This document shows positions 8,619 to 17,328 of a stretch of 64,000 nt of DNA, piece by piece (the first letter of the stretch is position 1; every line of letters begins with the position of its first letter). The translations under genes and the position numbers were made by a program. The notes under the pieces are model-generated. The model was not told the origin of the DNA and searched no databases. It was given only the letters and a program-made list of their open reading frames with translations. Source of the stretch: JAWLFI01 sp964627995 (lineage in GTDB: Bacteria; Bacteroidota; Bacteroidia; Chitinophagales; Saprospiraceae); contig CAZVLN010000010.1 of assembly GCA_964627995.1 (NCBI GenBank), forward strand, positions 1-64,000. The letters are read 5' to 3'.

Positions 8619-8960
8619 TTAACTTGCTAAATCCTCCACTAATCGACTGATTTGGGCCAATCGCTCATTGTCTATAGAGTAATAAATAAACTTCCCATCG
8701 CGATCTGTATTAACTACTCCCGCACGGCGAAGAATAGCTAAGTGTTGAGAGGCTACACTTTGCTCTAAGCGAAGTTTTATGTATATATCTGTTACCGTAA
8801 GTGATTCGTTTTCTTCCAACAAATTAATAATTCGTTGACGTAACTTGTGGTTAACAGCGCGCAATACAAGCACAGCTTTTCTTAAATCAGCATAGTCTAA
8901 GTGGATGTCTTTATCTCCTCCCTCTCGTAATGTAACATTTTCGTTCTTGTCCTTACTCAT
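8619..8960 (-). CDS. ArsR-family transcriptional regulator, cysteine-free (second paralogue)
   Basis: A 113-residue winged-helix protein closely resembling its downstream neighbour: LRAVNHKLRQRIINLLEE, then RLEQSVASQHLAILRRAGVVNTDRDGKFIYYSI with the same recognition helix (SVASQHL) and wing (GKFIYY). It also lacks cysteine, so it is not a classical thiol-based metal sensor. The two probably arose by duplication, yet their N-termini differ and 218 bases separate them, enough for independent promoters. The upstream region contains TAATGCATAA (8997-9006), similar to the palindrome upstream of the other paralogue. Target genes are not evident; no arsenic gene is nearby. Confidence 0.87.
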   Translation of the reverse strand: MSKDKNENVTLREGGDKDIHLDYADLRKAVLVLRAVNHKLRQRIINLLEENESLTVTDIYIKLRLEQSVASQHLAILRRAGVVNTDRDGKFIYYSIDNERLAQISRLVEDLAS

Positions 8961-9107
8961 TGTTCCGGTTTTGTGTTATTAGATTATACATAGGACTAAT
9001 GCATAAACTGTACCAGTTTTTTATTTCACGATTAAAATATATGTAAATCCATATCAATCAGTGATTTCCATACAAAATTTTTGCATCTACTATTATAACG
9101 CATTTTT

Positions 9108-9800
9108 CTAGATAAGAGTTTTCTTTGACTGTGTTATATTAGGATTTTTTAAATATTTTGGTGTGATATAGGCAGTGGATGAATAATCTTGAGCCTTCCA
9201 GGAGCTAAAAATCAAAGGCCCCATATGCCGAGCTGAAGATCTAACACCACTATCTTTACAATGATTGGATATCTCGGGTATTGTTAATGCTTTTTCCACG
9301 CCATCTCCGCTTAAGTAAACTAAATCGGATTGATGCAAATACTCTTGAACAAACTCCGTCTCGAGAAGAACGGGCTTTGCTGCTTTAATTTCCTGCTGCT
9401 TATTCGAATAAATGCCTGCGTAGACTTCCATACGTCTCGCATCGATCAAAGGGCAGTGTATAGCGTTGCTGCTATTTCCAATTTTACGGATAGATCCCGC
9501 AGCTAATATGGCTAAAGAGTTAATACCTATAAGCGGGACATCTAACCCATAGCAAAACCCCTTAGCTATCGAAAGACCTACCCGTAGGCCCGTATAAGAA
9601 CCCGGCCCAATGCTCACCCCGACAGCAGCTATTTCATTGGGGGTAACTCTCGCTTCTTGCAAGCATTGCTTCATGAAAACAGCTGTTTTCTCGCTGTGTA
9701 TGCGCCCTTTTTCTTCCTGTAAAGCTACCATCTGTTCGTCCTCGAACACTGCTACTGAACAGATATCAGTTCCTGTTTCAATCCCAATAAAATAGGACAT
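9108..9800 (-). CDS. tsaB: tRNA threonylcarbamoyladenosine biosynthesis protein TsaB
   Basis: A 230-residue ASKHA-fold protein. The N-terminus IGIETGTDICSVAVF is the phosphate-1-like loop, HSEKTAVF follows, and VGVSIGPGSYTGLRVGLSIAKG near residues 62-80 is the TsaB (YeaZ) hallmark. TsaB partners with TsaD and TsaE to attach threonylcarbamoyl to A37 of ANN-decoding tRNAs in the cytoplasm. Length and motifs are normal. It begins two bases after the stop of the upstream S41 protease gene, so it is translated from the same mRNA. Confidence 0.95.
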   Translation of the reverse strand: MSYFIGIETGTDICSVAVFEDEQMVALQEEKGRIHSEKTAVFMKQCLQEARVTPNEIAAVGVSIGPGSYTGLRVGLSIAKGFCYGLDVPLIGINSLAILAAGSIRKIGNSSNAIHCPLIDARRMEVYAGIYSNKQQEIKAAKPVLLETEFVQEYLHQSDLVYLSGDGVEKALTIPEISNHCKDSGVRSSARHMGPLIFSSWKAQDYSSTAYITPKYLKNPNITQSKKTLI

Positions 9801-9802
9801 AC

Positions 9803-11458
9803 CTAATTGTTTATAGACAAAATACGATTGTACCGCTCTTTGTCATTCAATACTTCTACAGCAACATTAATCTCGGGGTCAAACTGTAGTTTTCGGATGA
9901 GCCTCCCTTCTAAATATTCAAATCGAGATACAATTTCTTCAGAAATCATATTTGAAATTAGCTCCTTATTATCTTCAAGAGCAGCTACTTTAGCCTTTTC
10001 AATTCTCTTTTCAGCATTTTCAATATCATTTTCGATCTCTTCCCAGTATCCATATTTTTCAGCTACTTCTCGTAATTCTCTTAACTCCTTCTCAGCAGCA
10101 AACTCCAGCTGTACTTCATCCGAGAAAATATAATCTAAAAACTTATCGTAACCGGAAAACATAAAGGTTCGCGGATCTTTAACTTGCACACTTTGATCTT
10201 GATTAATGTAATTAGTCACAAATTTGAAAATCGCATTCTTCTTTTTTAAAGCCAGCAAAATCTCTTGGTCCTGAAAAGGGTCAAGCTGAATATCAGGCAG
10301 GACACCACCACCACCGTAAACCGTCCTCCCTGCTTTCGTTTTGTACCTGTTGGATTGGCTGGCGGAGTCCGTTATATTTATGGCTCTTCCGTTTTCATAT
10401 ACTGCGCTCTGAATAGATCGTCCGCTTGGAATATAATACCGGCTTGTCGTAATCTTAACTTGGTTATTATAATTTAAGGTTTTTACATTTTGAACAAGAC
10501 CCTTACCAAAAGTACGTTGCCCCATAACCACAGCGCGATCATAATCCTGAAGCGCACCCGACACAATCTCAGAAGCCGAAGCGGAACGGTCGTCTACCAG
10601 AACAATTAAAGGTAAGTCCGGGAACTGGACATCGCTCCGGGTGCGAAAAAGCTGATCGCGTTCTTCTACCTTACTGCGCGTACTTACCACCGTTTCTCCT
10701 TTAGGAACAAACAAATTGGTAAGTTGAACAGCCTCACTTAAAAGCCCCCCACCGTTCTGCCGCAGATCCAAAATGAGCCCATCCAGGGAACCGTCATTAT
10801 CCTGCATCAGGCTTTCAATCGCCGCTTTAACATTGCCGCTGGCTTGCTGGGTGAAAGTCGATAAGTTGACATACCCTACCCCGGCAGCCACGAGCTCTTT
10901 ATGTGGCACATTGGGTAATGAGATCTGCTCGCGAAACAACTCTACTTCAATCTCCTCTCCCGTTCCCGGTCGACGAATTTTTAGCTGAAGACCCGTGCCG
11001 CTCGCCCCTCTAAGCATGAGCTTGGCCTTCTTTAGTCCAATTGTCTCAACGGACATTCCGCCAATTCCTATCACTTGATCTCCCGCTTTTAAGCCTGCAT
11101 CATCGGCTGCATAGTCTCGATAAGGTTGAGTAATCGTTAAATATCCGTCGATTTCTACAATCTCTGCTCCAATACCCTCGTATTTACCTTCCTTCTCCAA
11201 CTTATACCGTTCTATTTCTGACTCAGAATAGAAGACAGTATATGGATCCATGGATTCTACCATAGCGTCGATAGCGGTAGCCATGAGGGAGCTAGGGTCC
11301 AACTCGTCTACGTAAGAATGGTTCAGCTCTTTGTACAGGGCTGTGAATATTTCCAGGTTTTTACTGATTTCAAAATAGCGGTTGTTATCCGCAGGCCCCA
11401 GTTGATTTGACAAGAAGATCAAGGTGAAACCGATAAGTAGTAATTGGCGCTTTATCAT
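9803..11458 (-). CDS. S41-family C-terminal processing peptidase with PDZ domain
   Basis: A 551-residue exported protease. A signal/anchor segment spans residues 3-20. A peptidase-associated helix region follows. A PDZ domain lies at about residues 90-165 (GIGAEIV, GLKAGDQVIGIGG), and the S41 catalytic core at about 185-375 has DLRQNGGG, the serine motif DDRSASASEIVSGAL and the lysine motif GQRTFGKGLVQ. The 150-residue C-terminal extension is helical and charged, a common addition in Bacteroidota. Family members degrade or trim periplasmic proteins from their C-termini. It is the first gene of a pair with tsaB (two-base gap). Confidence 0.92.
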   Translation of the reverse strand: MIKRQLLLIGFTLIFLSNQLGPADNNRYFEISKNLEIFTALYKELNHSYVDELDPSSLMATAIDAMVESMDPYTVFYSESEIERYKLEKEGKYEGIGAEIVEIDGYLTITQPYRDYAADDAGLKAGDQVIGIGGMSVETIGLKKAKLMLRGASGTGLQLKIRRPGTGEEIEVELFREQISLPNVPHKELVAAGVGYVNLSTFTQQASGNVKAAIESLMQDNDGSLDGLILDLRQNGGGLLSEAVQLTNLFVPKGETVVSTRSKVEERDQLFRTRSDVQFPDLPLIVLVDDRSASASEIVSGALQDYDRAVVMGQRTFGKGLVQNVKTLNYNNQVKITTSRYYIPSGRSIQSAVYENGRAINITDSASQSNRYKTKAGRTVYGGGGVLPDIQLDPFQDQEILLALKKKNAIFKFVTNYINQDQSVQVKDPRTFMFSGYDKFLDYIFSDEVQLEFAAEKELRELREVAEKYGYWEEIENDIENAEKRIEKAKVAALEDNKELISNMISEEIVSRFEYLEGRLIRKLQFDPEINVAVEVLNDKERYNRILSINN

Positions 11459-11527
11459 AATTCGGTGCGATTGCTAATTTTATATAATGTTTGGCTGATA
11501 CAGCTAGAACGATAGCGAATATAAAAA

Positions 11528-12304
11528 CTATTTTTCGGGATGGTTATGTAAAAATCGAAGCAGTCCTTCGCGGAGTTCTTTGGGTCGCTCCGCGTGAACC
11601 CAATGCCCCGCATTCAATTTCTGAAACTCAACTTCTTCAAATTTATTGCGTATCAATTCTTCATCTTCCGTCCGAATGTATTTAGACTGAGTTCCGTTTA
11701 CAAACAAACTGGGCGTTTTTATTGAACGGTCTATTGAAATACCAGACAATATATCCTCATAATGCTCTTCAATAGCCTCTAAGTTCATTCGCCAGCTGTA
11801 ATTCCCGTCCGACTCCCGCTTAAGATTCTTGAGTAGGAATAGCTGAATTGATTTCTCCGGAATATATTTGGCTAATACCTCTTGTGCTTCAGATCTACTT
11901 TCAATCTGCTGAACTGGAACTGCTTTTAAAGCCTTGAAAATGGGTCCATGGCCCGGAGGATAGGCTTGAGGCCCTATATCTACTACTACTAGTCTGCTTA
12001 ATCGGTCTGGATAGGTCTTCGTGAACTCCATGGCTGTCTTACCTCCCATAGAGTGGCCCAAAATGGTTGCCCGATCCATATCTAATATATCCATCAGATT
12101 TTTCAGATCTTCGGCCATCGCAGGATAGTTAATGGTGGAATCGTGAAAAGAACGGCCGTGATTTCTCTGATCGACAAGTATCACTCGATAATCTGAGGCT
12201 ATGGAACCTGCGAAGGTCTTCCAGTTATCCAGCATGCCAAACAAACCGTGTAAAATAATAATGGGCTCGCCTTCACCCATAATCTTATGATGTAACTTTC
12301 TCAT
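11528..12304 (-). CDS. Alpha/beta hydrolase (YbfF-like esterase)
   Basis: A 258-residue cytosolic alpha/beta-hydrolase. IILHGLFGMLDNW forms the oxyanion-hole HG motif, VDQRNHGRS is the second strand turn, GHSMGGKTAMEF is the nucleophile elbow with the catalytic serine, VDIGPQAYPPGH follows, and NAGHWVHAERP carries the catalytic histidine. The overall pattern closely follows the YbfF/acyl-CoA esterase group that accepts small acyl esters; the physiological substrate is unknown. The start lies one base after the stop of the CrtA-like gene, so the two are one operon. Confidence 0.88.
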   Translation of the reverse strand: MRKLHHKIMGEGEPIIILHGLFGMLDNWKTFAGSIASDYRVILVDQRNHGRSFHDSTINYPAMAEDLKNLMDILDMDRATILGHSMGGKTAMEFTKTYPDRLSRLVVVDIGPQAYPPGHGPIFKALKAVPVQQIESRSEAQEVLAKYIPEKSIQLFLLKNLKRESDGNYSWRMNLEAIEEHYEDILSGISIDRSIKTPSLFVNGTQSKYIRTEDEELIRNKFEEVEFQKLNAGHWVHAERPKELREGLLRFLHNHPEK

Positions 12305-12305
12305 T

Positions 12306-13004
12306 TTATTTCATTTTAAGATCTCTGTAACTTCCCGAAATGGATTTGATCTCAAAGCGGGCAAACATATCTTCACTATACCATTTTTCGCGACGCGTTT
12401 TTTCAACAATCTCACGGTGGCCTTTATCAGTATAAGCAAAATGCCGCATGGCATCAAGACTTTCCCAAATACTAAAGGTCGCTTGCATGGCCAGAGGCCA
12501 TTCTCCTACGCCCTTCGTAAATAAACACCCCGGGGCATCTTCAATAGCTCTGGCTGCCTGACCTACATGGCTCCAAAATCGATGCAAACGCAATCCCCGC
12601 ACACGCGCCCTGGTGAGCACAGCTATTCTTCCTTGATGATCAACAGATGCTTCTTTTAGAGGTTGAGCGCCATCCCATTTCCCATGAACTTGAACGCATT
12701 GCAAACCTACCTTCAATTGCTCCACGGCATAATTGGACCATGGCAAAGAATAGTTTTTTTCTTGGAGATGCATATCTAATTCTTCCTCGCTCTGCCAAGT
12801 CGCAAAATATCCGTACGTGCTCCAGTCCGGCCATAAGCTAAAACCCGAGCCCGCGCCACTTCCCAGATGCCGGGAGAATACCGGCGCTCTATGTTCTTGC
12901 TCCAACGCACGAACTCCCATATCCCGAAAAGCGGCCAGCCGCTCTTTTAATCCCGAAAAGCGGAAAAGTTGAAAACTGGCATATGACCCGGTAGTTCTTT
13001 CCAT
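12306..13004 (-). CDS. Spheroidene monooxygenase (CrtA)-like protein
   Basis: About 232 residues from the ATG at 13004 (an upstream in-frame ATG at 13064 would add 20 residues). Two related halves are visible: FQLFRFSGLKERLAAFRDMG near the start, and IAVLTRARVRGLRLHRFWSH near the middle followed by PGCLFTKGVGEWPLAMQATF, FSIWESLDAMRHFAY and a C-terminal FARFEIKS. This is the layout of CrtA-type oxygenases and their DUF3291-like relatives, ferredoxin-like folds that in phototrophs oxidise carotenoids. No carotenoid gene is near, so carotenoid oxidation is only a possibility. It is followed after one base by an alpha/beta hydrolase. Confidence 0.75.
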   Translation of the reverse strand: MERTTGSYASFQLFRFSGLKERLAAFRDMGVRALEQEHRAPVFSRHLGSGAGSGFSLWPDWSTYGYFATWQSEEELDMHLQEKNYSLPWSNYAVEQLKVGLQCVQVHGKWDGAQPLKEASVDHQGRIAVLTRARVRGLRLHRFWSHVGQAARAIEDAPGCLFTKGVGEWPLAMQATFSIWESLDAMRHFAYTDKGHREIVEKTRREKWYSEDMFARFEIKSISGSYRDLKMK

Positions 13005-13116
13005 GATTATAGTAACGGAACAAGCGCAAAAATGATGCTCGAAATACAAAAAAGGTGATGACATTTTTCGATCTTGTGTACATCTGGATTGATCTAATAG
13101 CTAAAAACCCTTCACG

Positions 13117-13698
13117 ATGTCTACAAAAAAAAACTACTTCGCTCATGAGACGGCCGTTATTGATCCAGATTGTAAGATTGGAAATGGAACAAAAATTTGG
13201 CACTTTTCACACATTATGTCACATGCAGACATAGGAGCTCAATGCAATATTGGACAGAATGTAGTCATTAGCCCGTATGTGCGTCTGGGTGAAAACTGTA
13301 AAGTGCAAAACAATGTATCAATTTACACGGGAGTGGTTTGTGAAGATGATGTTTTTCTTGGCCCCAGTATGGTTTTTACTAATATTACCAATCCCCGCAG
13401 TGCTGTCGTTCGTCGGGGCGAGTATGAATCTACACATGTAGGACAAGGAGCGTCTATAGGCGCAAACGCCACCATCGTTTGTGGTCACGATATAGGTCGG
13501 TTTGCATTTATTGGTGCAGGAGCCGTAGTGACCAAGGATGTCCCTGCTTATGCACTACTAGTAGGTAACCCTGCCAAACAGGTAGGCTGGATGTCTGAAT
13601 ATGGGCATCGGCTGGAATTTGATGCAAAAGGCCGTGCCAGTTGTCCGGAAAGTGGAGACGATTATCGCCTTCAAAACGGGCAAGTACAAAAATTATAA
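13117..13698 (+). CDS. WbpD/WlbB-like sugar N-acetyltransferase (left-handed beta-helix)
   Basis: A 193-residue hexapeptide-repeat acyltransferase: repeats [LIV]Gxxxx start near residue 15 (IGNGTKIW, IGAQCNIGQNVVI, LGENCKVQNNVSI) and continue to IGANATIVCGHDIGRFAFIGAGAVVTKDVPAYALLVGNPAKQVGW. FTNITNPRSAVVRR is characteristic of UDP-2-acetamido-3-amino-2,3-dideoxy-glucuronate N-acetyltransferases (WbpD/WlbB), which act on the path to di-N-acetylated mannuronic acid in O-antigen synthesis. None of the other enzymes of that path is nearby, so this copy is isolated. It is divergent from the CrtA-like gene and followed by a GC-rich repeat element. Confidence 0.88.
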   Translation: MSTKKNYFAHETAVIDPDCKIGNGTKIWHFSHIMSHADIGAQCNIGQNVVISPYVRLGENCKVQNNVSIYTGVVCEDDVFLGPSMVFTNITNPRSAVVRRGEYESTHVGQGASIGANATIVCGHDIGRFAFIGAGAVVTKDVPAYALLVGNPAKQVGWMSEYGHRLEFDAKGRASCPESGDDYRLQNGQVQKL

Positions 13699-13848
13699 TT
13701 GTCTGCGTGCCTCCACATTCGCCATAAAGACCTCTTGACAGTTTTCCCCCTCAGTGAAAAAACGTAATCACAAAATAGCTTATCTCTAAGGATGAGCCCC
13801 CTTCGTGTAATGCACTTTTTAAGTTGCTGCAATCCTCCATATGAATTT

Positions 13849-14011
13849 GCGTGAGGGATAGCAGTGGCAGGCAGCACCTCAAGCGGTGAGCAGCCGTAGA
13901 GCGAGTAGGTGACCGCAAGGAAACCCCACGCAGCCGAACGGATGCCGACGCTTGAAGTACTGCCTATGAACGTATAGCCCGGCCGCCAACTGTTGGCGGA
14001 CACGCCCAAAA
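13849..14011 (+). repeat. GC-rich hairpin-rich intergenic element, copy 1
   Basis: A sharply GC-richer block in an AT-rich 478-base gap (13699-14176). It begins GCGTGAGGGATAGCAG and ends CACGCCCAAAA, preceded by the hairpin CCGCC(AACTGTT)GGCGG. Internal modules include AGCCCGG. The same start and end patterns appear in the copies at 22128, 29514, 52783 and 57401. The gap outside the element holds no gene apart from a promoter box near 14129. A minus-strand frame across the element (13671-14021) is judged a by-product. Confidence 0.7.
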
Positions 14012-14128
14012 CACTATTCATCTAAAAGTTATAATGATTTTAATTGCTCAATTTATCAGCTTGGACAAACTTTTATACCTTGTATGATTCATTCTTCGTT
14101 GGAAGACTGAGAGCACGATAAAATCCCG

Positions 14129-14136
14129 TACCTTTG
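14129..14136 (+). promoter_or_regulatory. Candidate -7 box (TACCTTTG) for lgt
   Basis: Exact TAnnTTTG match 40 bases before the lgt start. No correctly spaced TTTG is seen upstream, so support is from the -7 box alone. Confidence 0.4.
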
Positions 14137-14176
14137 AGCGAGATTTTTCTGTGATATCCATTTAAACTCTACTGGT

Positions 14177-15340
14177 ATGTATCCCGATCTCTCCTATATT
14201 TTGCATGATATTTTTGGAACTTCTCCCGATAATGCCTTTAGCATCGTCAAAACTTTCGGATTGATGCTTGTTCTCGCTTTTATTGCAAGTGCGTATGTCC
14301 TGCGGCTGGAGCTCAAACGCAAATACGAGGAAGGCCTGCTCGGCGCATCCGTCGAAAAGGTGAAAATTGGCGAAAAGCCGACACTAACAGCTTACTTTTA
14401 TCAACTTTTAACCGGTTTTATTATTGGTTTCAAGGGTGTATGGATCGTGCAGGAATATGATCAGTTTGCAATGGATCCATTTGATGGTCTGTTCTCAACC
14501 CAGGGAAACTGGCCCGCTGGAATCGTTGGTGCGCTACTTTTCATGGGATGGACCTATTACCAATCTCAAAAGACAGCTAAACAGGAGCCGAAAACGGTTA
14601 CCCAAACGATACCTCCTCAAGATAGGGTTTGGGATATTACTATGGTTGCTGCAATCTCGGGTATTATTGGCGCTAAAATCTTTGCTATATTCGAAAGTAC
14701 TGATACGCTCTCCCGGTTTTTCTCCGATCCTATTGGCACTCTATTTTCGGGCAGCGGCCTGGCTATTTACGGCGGCCTCATTGTGGCCTTTATTGTCGTT
14801 TATAGATATGTGAAAAAACGTAACATGCCGCCTATTCATGTCATGGATGCTGTGGCACCTGCTTTACTGGTGGGCTATGCAGTAGGACGTCTAGGCTGCC
14901 ATTTCAGTGGCGATGGAGACTGGGGTATTGTAAATTCTATGCCTACCCCATCCTGGTGGATGTTGCCGGAGTGGTTATGGTCGTTTGACTACCCGCACAA
15001 TGTTTTAAATAGAGGTGAACTCATTGAGGGCTGTGACTGGAACTACTGTCGGCGTTTGCCTGAGGGCGTTTTTCCTACGCCTATCTATGAGACCATTGTG
15101 TCGCTTATTTTAGCAGGTGTTTTGTGGGCGTTGCGAAAAAAAATGACCATACCAGGAACCTTATTTGCACTGTATCTTATCATGAATGGCGTAGAGCGGT
15201 TTTTTATTGAAAAAATTCGAGTCAATGATGTCATCGACCTCGGCTTTTTACAAGGAACACAAGCTGAATTTATTTCAGTAGCTACCGTGATTACAGGAAT
15301 TGTTTTTTGGATTGTATTGGTAAAGCGCCACCGTTCATGA
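14177..15340 (+). CDS. lgt: Prolipoprotein diacylglyceryl transferase
   Basis: A 387-residue multi-spanning inner-membrane protein. It moves diacylglyceryl from phosphatidylglycerol to the lipobox cysteine, the step before LspA. The recognisable part is VGRLGCHFSGDGDWG (about residues 235-250), corresponding to the GRxGCxxxGDxxG core of Bacteroidota Lgt, followed by a loop containing FPTPIYETI and the last helices with NGVERFFIEKIRVN. N-terminal helices and a charged loop near residues 50-70 (KRKYEEGLLG) complete it. It is longer than the E. coli enzyme, as usual in this phylum. The stop overlaps the next start (ATGA). Confidence 0.92.
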   Translation: MYPDLSYILHDIFGTSPDNAFSIVKTFGLMLVLAFIASAYVLRLELKRKYEEGLLGASVEKVKIGEKPTLTAYFYQLLTGFIIGFKGVWIVQEYDQFAMDPFDGLFSTQGNWPAGIVGALLFMGWTYYQSQKTAKQEPKTVTQTIPPQDRVWDITMVAAISGIIGAKIFAIFESTDTLSRFFSDPIGTLFSGSGLAIYGGLIVAFIVVYRYVKKRNMPPIHVMDAVAPALLVGYAVGRLGCHFSGDGDWGIVNSMPTPSWWMLPEWLWSFDYPHNVLNRGELIEGCDWNYCRRLPEGVFPTPIYETIVSLILAGVLWALRKKMTIPGTLFALYLIMNGVERFFIEKIRVNDVIDLGFLQGTQAEFISVATVITGIVFWIVLVKRHRS

Positions 15341-15819
15341 CTCGAAAAGCTGTTATCATAGCGCTTATTATTACTAGCCTTTACATGGTTTTCGGTCAAT
15401 TAATCATTGCCTGGCAGGTAAGAGACTTTTTGGGTTCAGCCAACTTCCCCAGCTGGGGCCCTTCCCCGATGAGCTGGGCGGCTGCGCAATTCGCCTTATA
15501 TTTTGCCATGGGTTACCTGATTTTCCGAATGATGGTTATCCATAAGTTAATGATTCGACCTACTCTTTTGTGGTTTTTGCTCACTGCCTTGATGTGGGAG
15601 TTTTTTAAATATACTTTGGTTTTTCAAAGCTTTCTCTATTTGTCCTTTTTTGTCCTCTTATTATTTGACATCATGTTCCTTTTATTTAACCTCTTTTTAT
15701 TTCGAGAAGATGGGCGCCTGGGGATTGTTGCGCTTCCAATGACCCTTTTCTACATGCTCGTCGTCACACCCTGGTATTACCAGTTTTTGGAATTGAACAT
15801 GGCCGTAACACAACAATAA
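15337..15819 (+). CDS. Small integral membrane protein, unknown function
   Basis: A 160-residue protein starting at the ATG that overlaps the lgt stop (ATGA). At least four hydrophobic segments are apparent: residues 5-25, 45-65, 80-100 and 100-125, with a last one near 130-150. Conserved-looking charged residues are few (WQVRDFLG, REDGRLG). I do not recognise a family. The tight coupling to lgt suggests a membrane or lipoprotein-related role, but that is inference only. Confidence 0.7.
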   Translation: MTRKAVIIALIITSLYMVFGQLIIAWQVRDFLGSANFPSWGPSPMSWAAAQFALYFAMGYLIFRMMVIHKLMIRPTLLWFLLTALMWEFFKYTLVFQSFLYLSFFVLLLFDIMFLLFNLFLFREDGRLGIVALPMTLFYMLVVTPWYYQFLELNMAVTQQ

Positions 15820-15889
15820 GTACCATTTATTCATTATTATATAAATGGAGTAGAGTGAAATAACCATCCTACTCGTAAAATAGAATTGT

Positions 15890-16321
15890 ATGTCACAAGT
15901 AAAGAAAAATGACACCGTAAAGGTGCATTACACAGGAAAACTCACTTCGGGTGAGGTGTTTGATTCTTCAAAAGATAGAGATCCTCTAGAATTTAAGGTC
16001 GGTTCAGGACAATTAATCCCTGGCTTCGATCAAGCTGTAGAGGGTATGGAGGTCAATGAAAAAAAGACCATTAATATACCGTCTGAAAAGGCGTATGGTG
16101 CCTCAAATCCCGATTTGGTTCGAAATGTTTCGCAAGAGCAATTACCAGAAAATATTGATCCGGAAGTTGGTCAAACATTGGTTGCTTCAGGTCCTGAAGG
16201 ACAAGAAACTAGATTGGTAATTACCGAGGTTCACGACGAACATATCGTAGTAGATGCCAACCACCCATTAGCTGGTAAAGACCTTATTTTTGATTTAGAA
16301 CTCGTGAGTATCGACTCCTAG
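15890..16321 (+). CDS. slyD: SlyD-type FKBP peptidyl-prolyl cis-trans isomerase
   Basis: A 143-residue cytosolic isomerase/chaperone. The FKBP half: VKVHYTGKLTSGEVFDSS, then PLEFKVGSGQLIPGFDQAVEGM. The insert-in-flap chaperone domain follows (about residues 70-120), ending in VDANHPLAGKDLIFDLELV, the signature that separates SlyD-like from plain FKBPs. There is no histidine-rich C-terminal tail as in E. coli SlyD, so the metallochaperone role is probably absent. It stands alone, with its own terminator at 16347. Confidence 0.9.
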   Translation: MSQVKKNDTVKVHYTGKLTSGEVFDSSKDRDPLEFKVGSGQLIPGFDQAVEGMEVNEKKTINIPSEKAYGASNPDLVRNVSQEQLPENIDPEVGQTLVASGPEGQETRLVITEVHDEHIVVDANHPLAGKDLIFDLELVSIDS

Positions 16322-16346
16322 TTTTTTTGAAAAACAATTGAATTAT

Positions 16347-16393
16347 AAGCCCCTTTCCATCTCATCCTGAGGTTATGGACAAGGGGCTTTTTT
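16347..16393 (+). terminator. Terminator after the slyD-like gene
   Basis: AAGCCCCTT pairs perfectly with AAGGGGCTT across a 25-base loop and is followed by a T-run. The right arm overlaps the last codons of the convergent DUF1028 gene. No T-run exists on the other strand. Confidence 0.7.
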
Positions 16394-17122
16394 ATACACT
16401 ACTTTATGCAAGGAGTCGATGGGCTCTACTCCACTTCCGGCAGGCAGTATGGCATCCAATCGAAGTGCTGTAACTTCTCCGTTATCCCCGGGTGTAGTTA
16501 CTTTTAAAAAAGCAAAGAGAGAAGAAGTTCCTTCAGACATGCATCTCGAGTCTGCACCTATTTCCCGGGCCGCCTGCATGGCAGTCATTAATCGGCAGCG
16601 CATGGGCCCCGTAGATCGGCGAAAAGCGTTTTCCATTTGTTCCAAAATATGGATACCTGACAGTATATTTCCCTGGATGGAATAATACCAACCGTCGATA
16701 TTCCCGGTAAGGTGCAACTTTACATTCAGACAACTATCACCAGTGTATCCAGCCGCCTGTAGCTGATCACCTGTCTTGCGTACCAGCCCATACTGACGAC
16801 TGGCCGCATCTCCCTCGGCGTCCTCTGCCAGCAATACTTTTATAATTTCTTCGGGAAGCAATCCTGAACGAAAAGCCTGTGCAGCGCGCTTTTGGTTAGC
16901 CGGTAAATAAGCCGCCTGAGTGTGAATCCCACCCTGACCGGGAAAATGCTCGGCTAAAAAACTCCCGTCTTCTATACCATAAACCACCAAATCCACGCAA
17001 GAAGCACCCGCACTACCGACCGTCCCGCTGGTGCTATCCATAGCGAGAATAGAAAAGGTGTCCTGAGCAAAAATTTTTAGGATAGATGTGGCAAAAAGTA
17101 ATAGCAATATCCAATACTTCAT
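16373..17122 (-). CDS. Exported DUF1028 protein (Ntn-hydrolase-like)
   Basis: A 249-residue protein with a signal peptide (residues 1-19, cleavage after IFA-Q). The mature part starts DTFSILAMDSTSGTVGSAGASC, matching the N-terminus of DUF1028 proteins, whose fold resembles Ntn hydrolases. GGIHTQAAY, RQYGLVRKTG, GYTGDSCLN and YYSIQGNIL follow in family order. In some relatives the region adjoins peptidoglycan-binding domains; none is present here. Catalytic function is unproven for the family. The 3' end is convergent with slyD and shares the terminator stem. Confidence 0.85.
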   Translation of the reverse strand: MKYWILLLLFATSILKIFAQDTFSILAMDSTSGTVGSAGASCVDLVVYGIEDGSFLAEHFPGQGGIHTQAAYLPANQKRAAQAFRSGLLPEEIIKVLLAEDAEGDAASRQYGLVRKTGDQLQAAGYTGDSCLNVKLHLTGNIDGWYYSIQGNILSGIHILEQMENAFRRSTGPMRCRLMTAMQAAREIGADSRCMSEGTSSLFAFLKVTTPGDNGEVTALRLDAILPAGSGVEPIDSLHKVVYKKAPCP

Positions 17123-17328
17123 AGAATCTGGTTTTTAGCGATCACCCATCTGCATAAATCCGACGCACCTATTGCATGGGGCTACTTTCCGCTTCTTGAG
17201 TAAAAAGTAAATGCTCTATTTCTCAAAATTATAAGACCCCATGCAAAAAGTCAAATAGCTCTAAAAGCATCTTAAGTGAAAAGACGTCAGCTCATGATGG
17301 ATAATTGTGATCCCATAGTGGAAAAGTC

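Noticed and set aside
9807..10133. Plus-strand frame opposite the S41 protease
   Set aside because: Ser/Phe-rich mirror of the Glu/Lys-rich C-terminal extension on the other strand.
13671..14021. Minus-strand frame of 116 codons over repeat copy 1
   Set aside because: It overlaps the structured GC-rich element and the end of the acetyltransferase gene; composition changes sharply along it and no family resemblance is seen.
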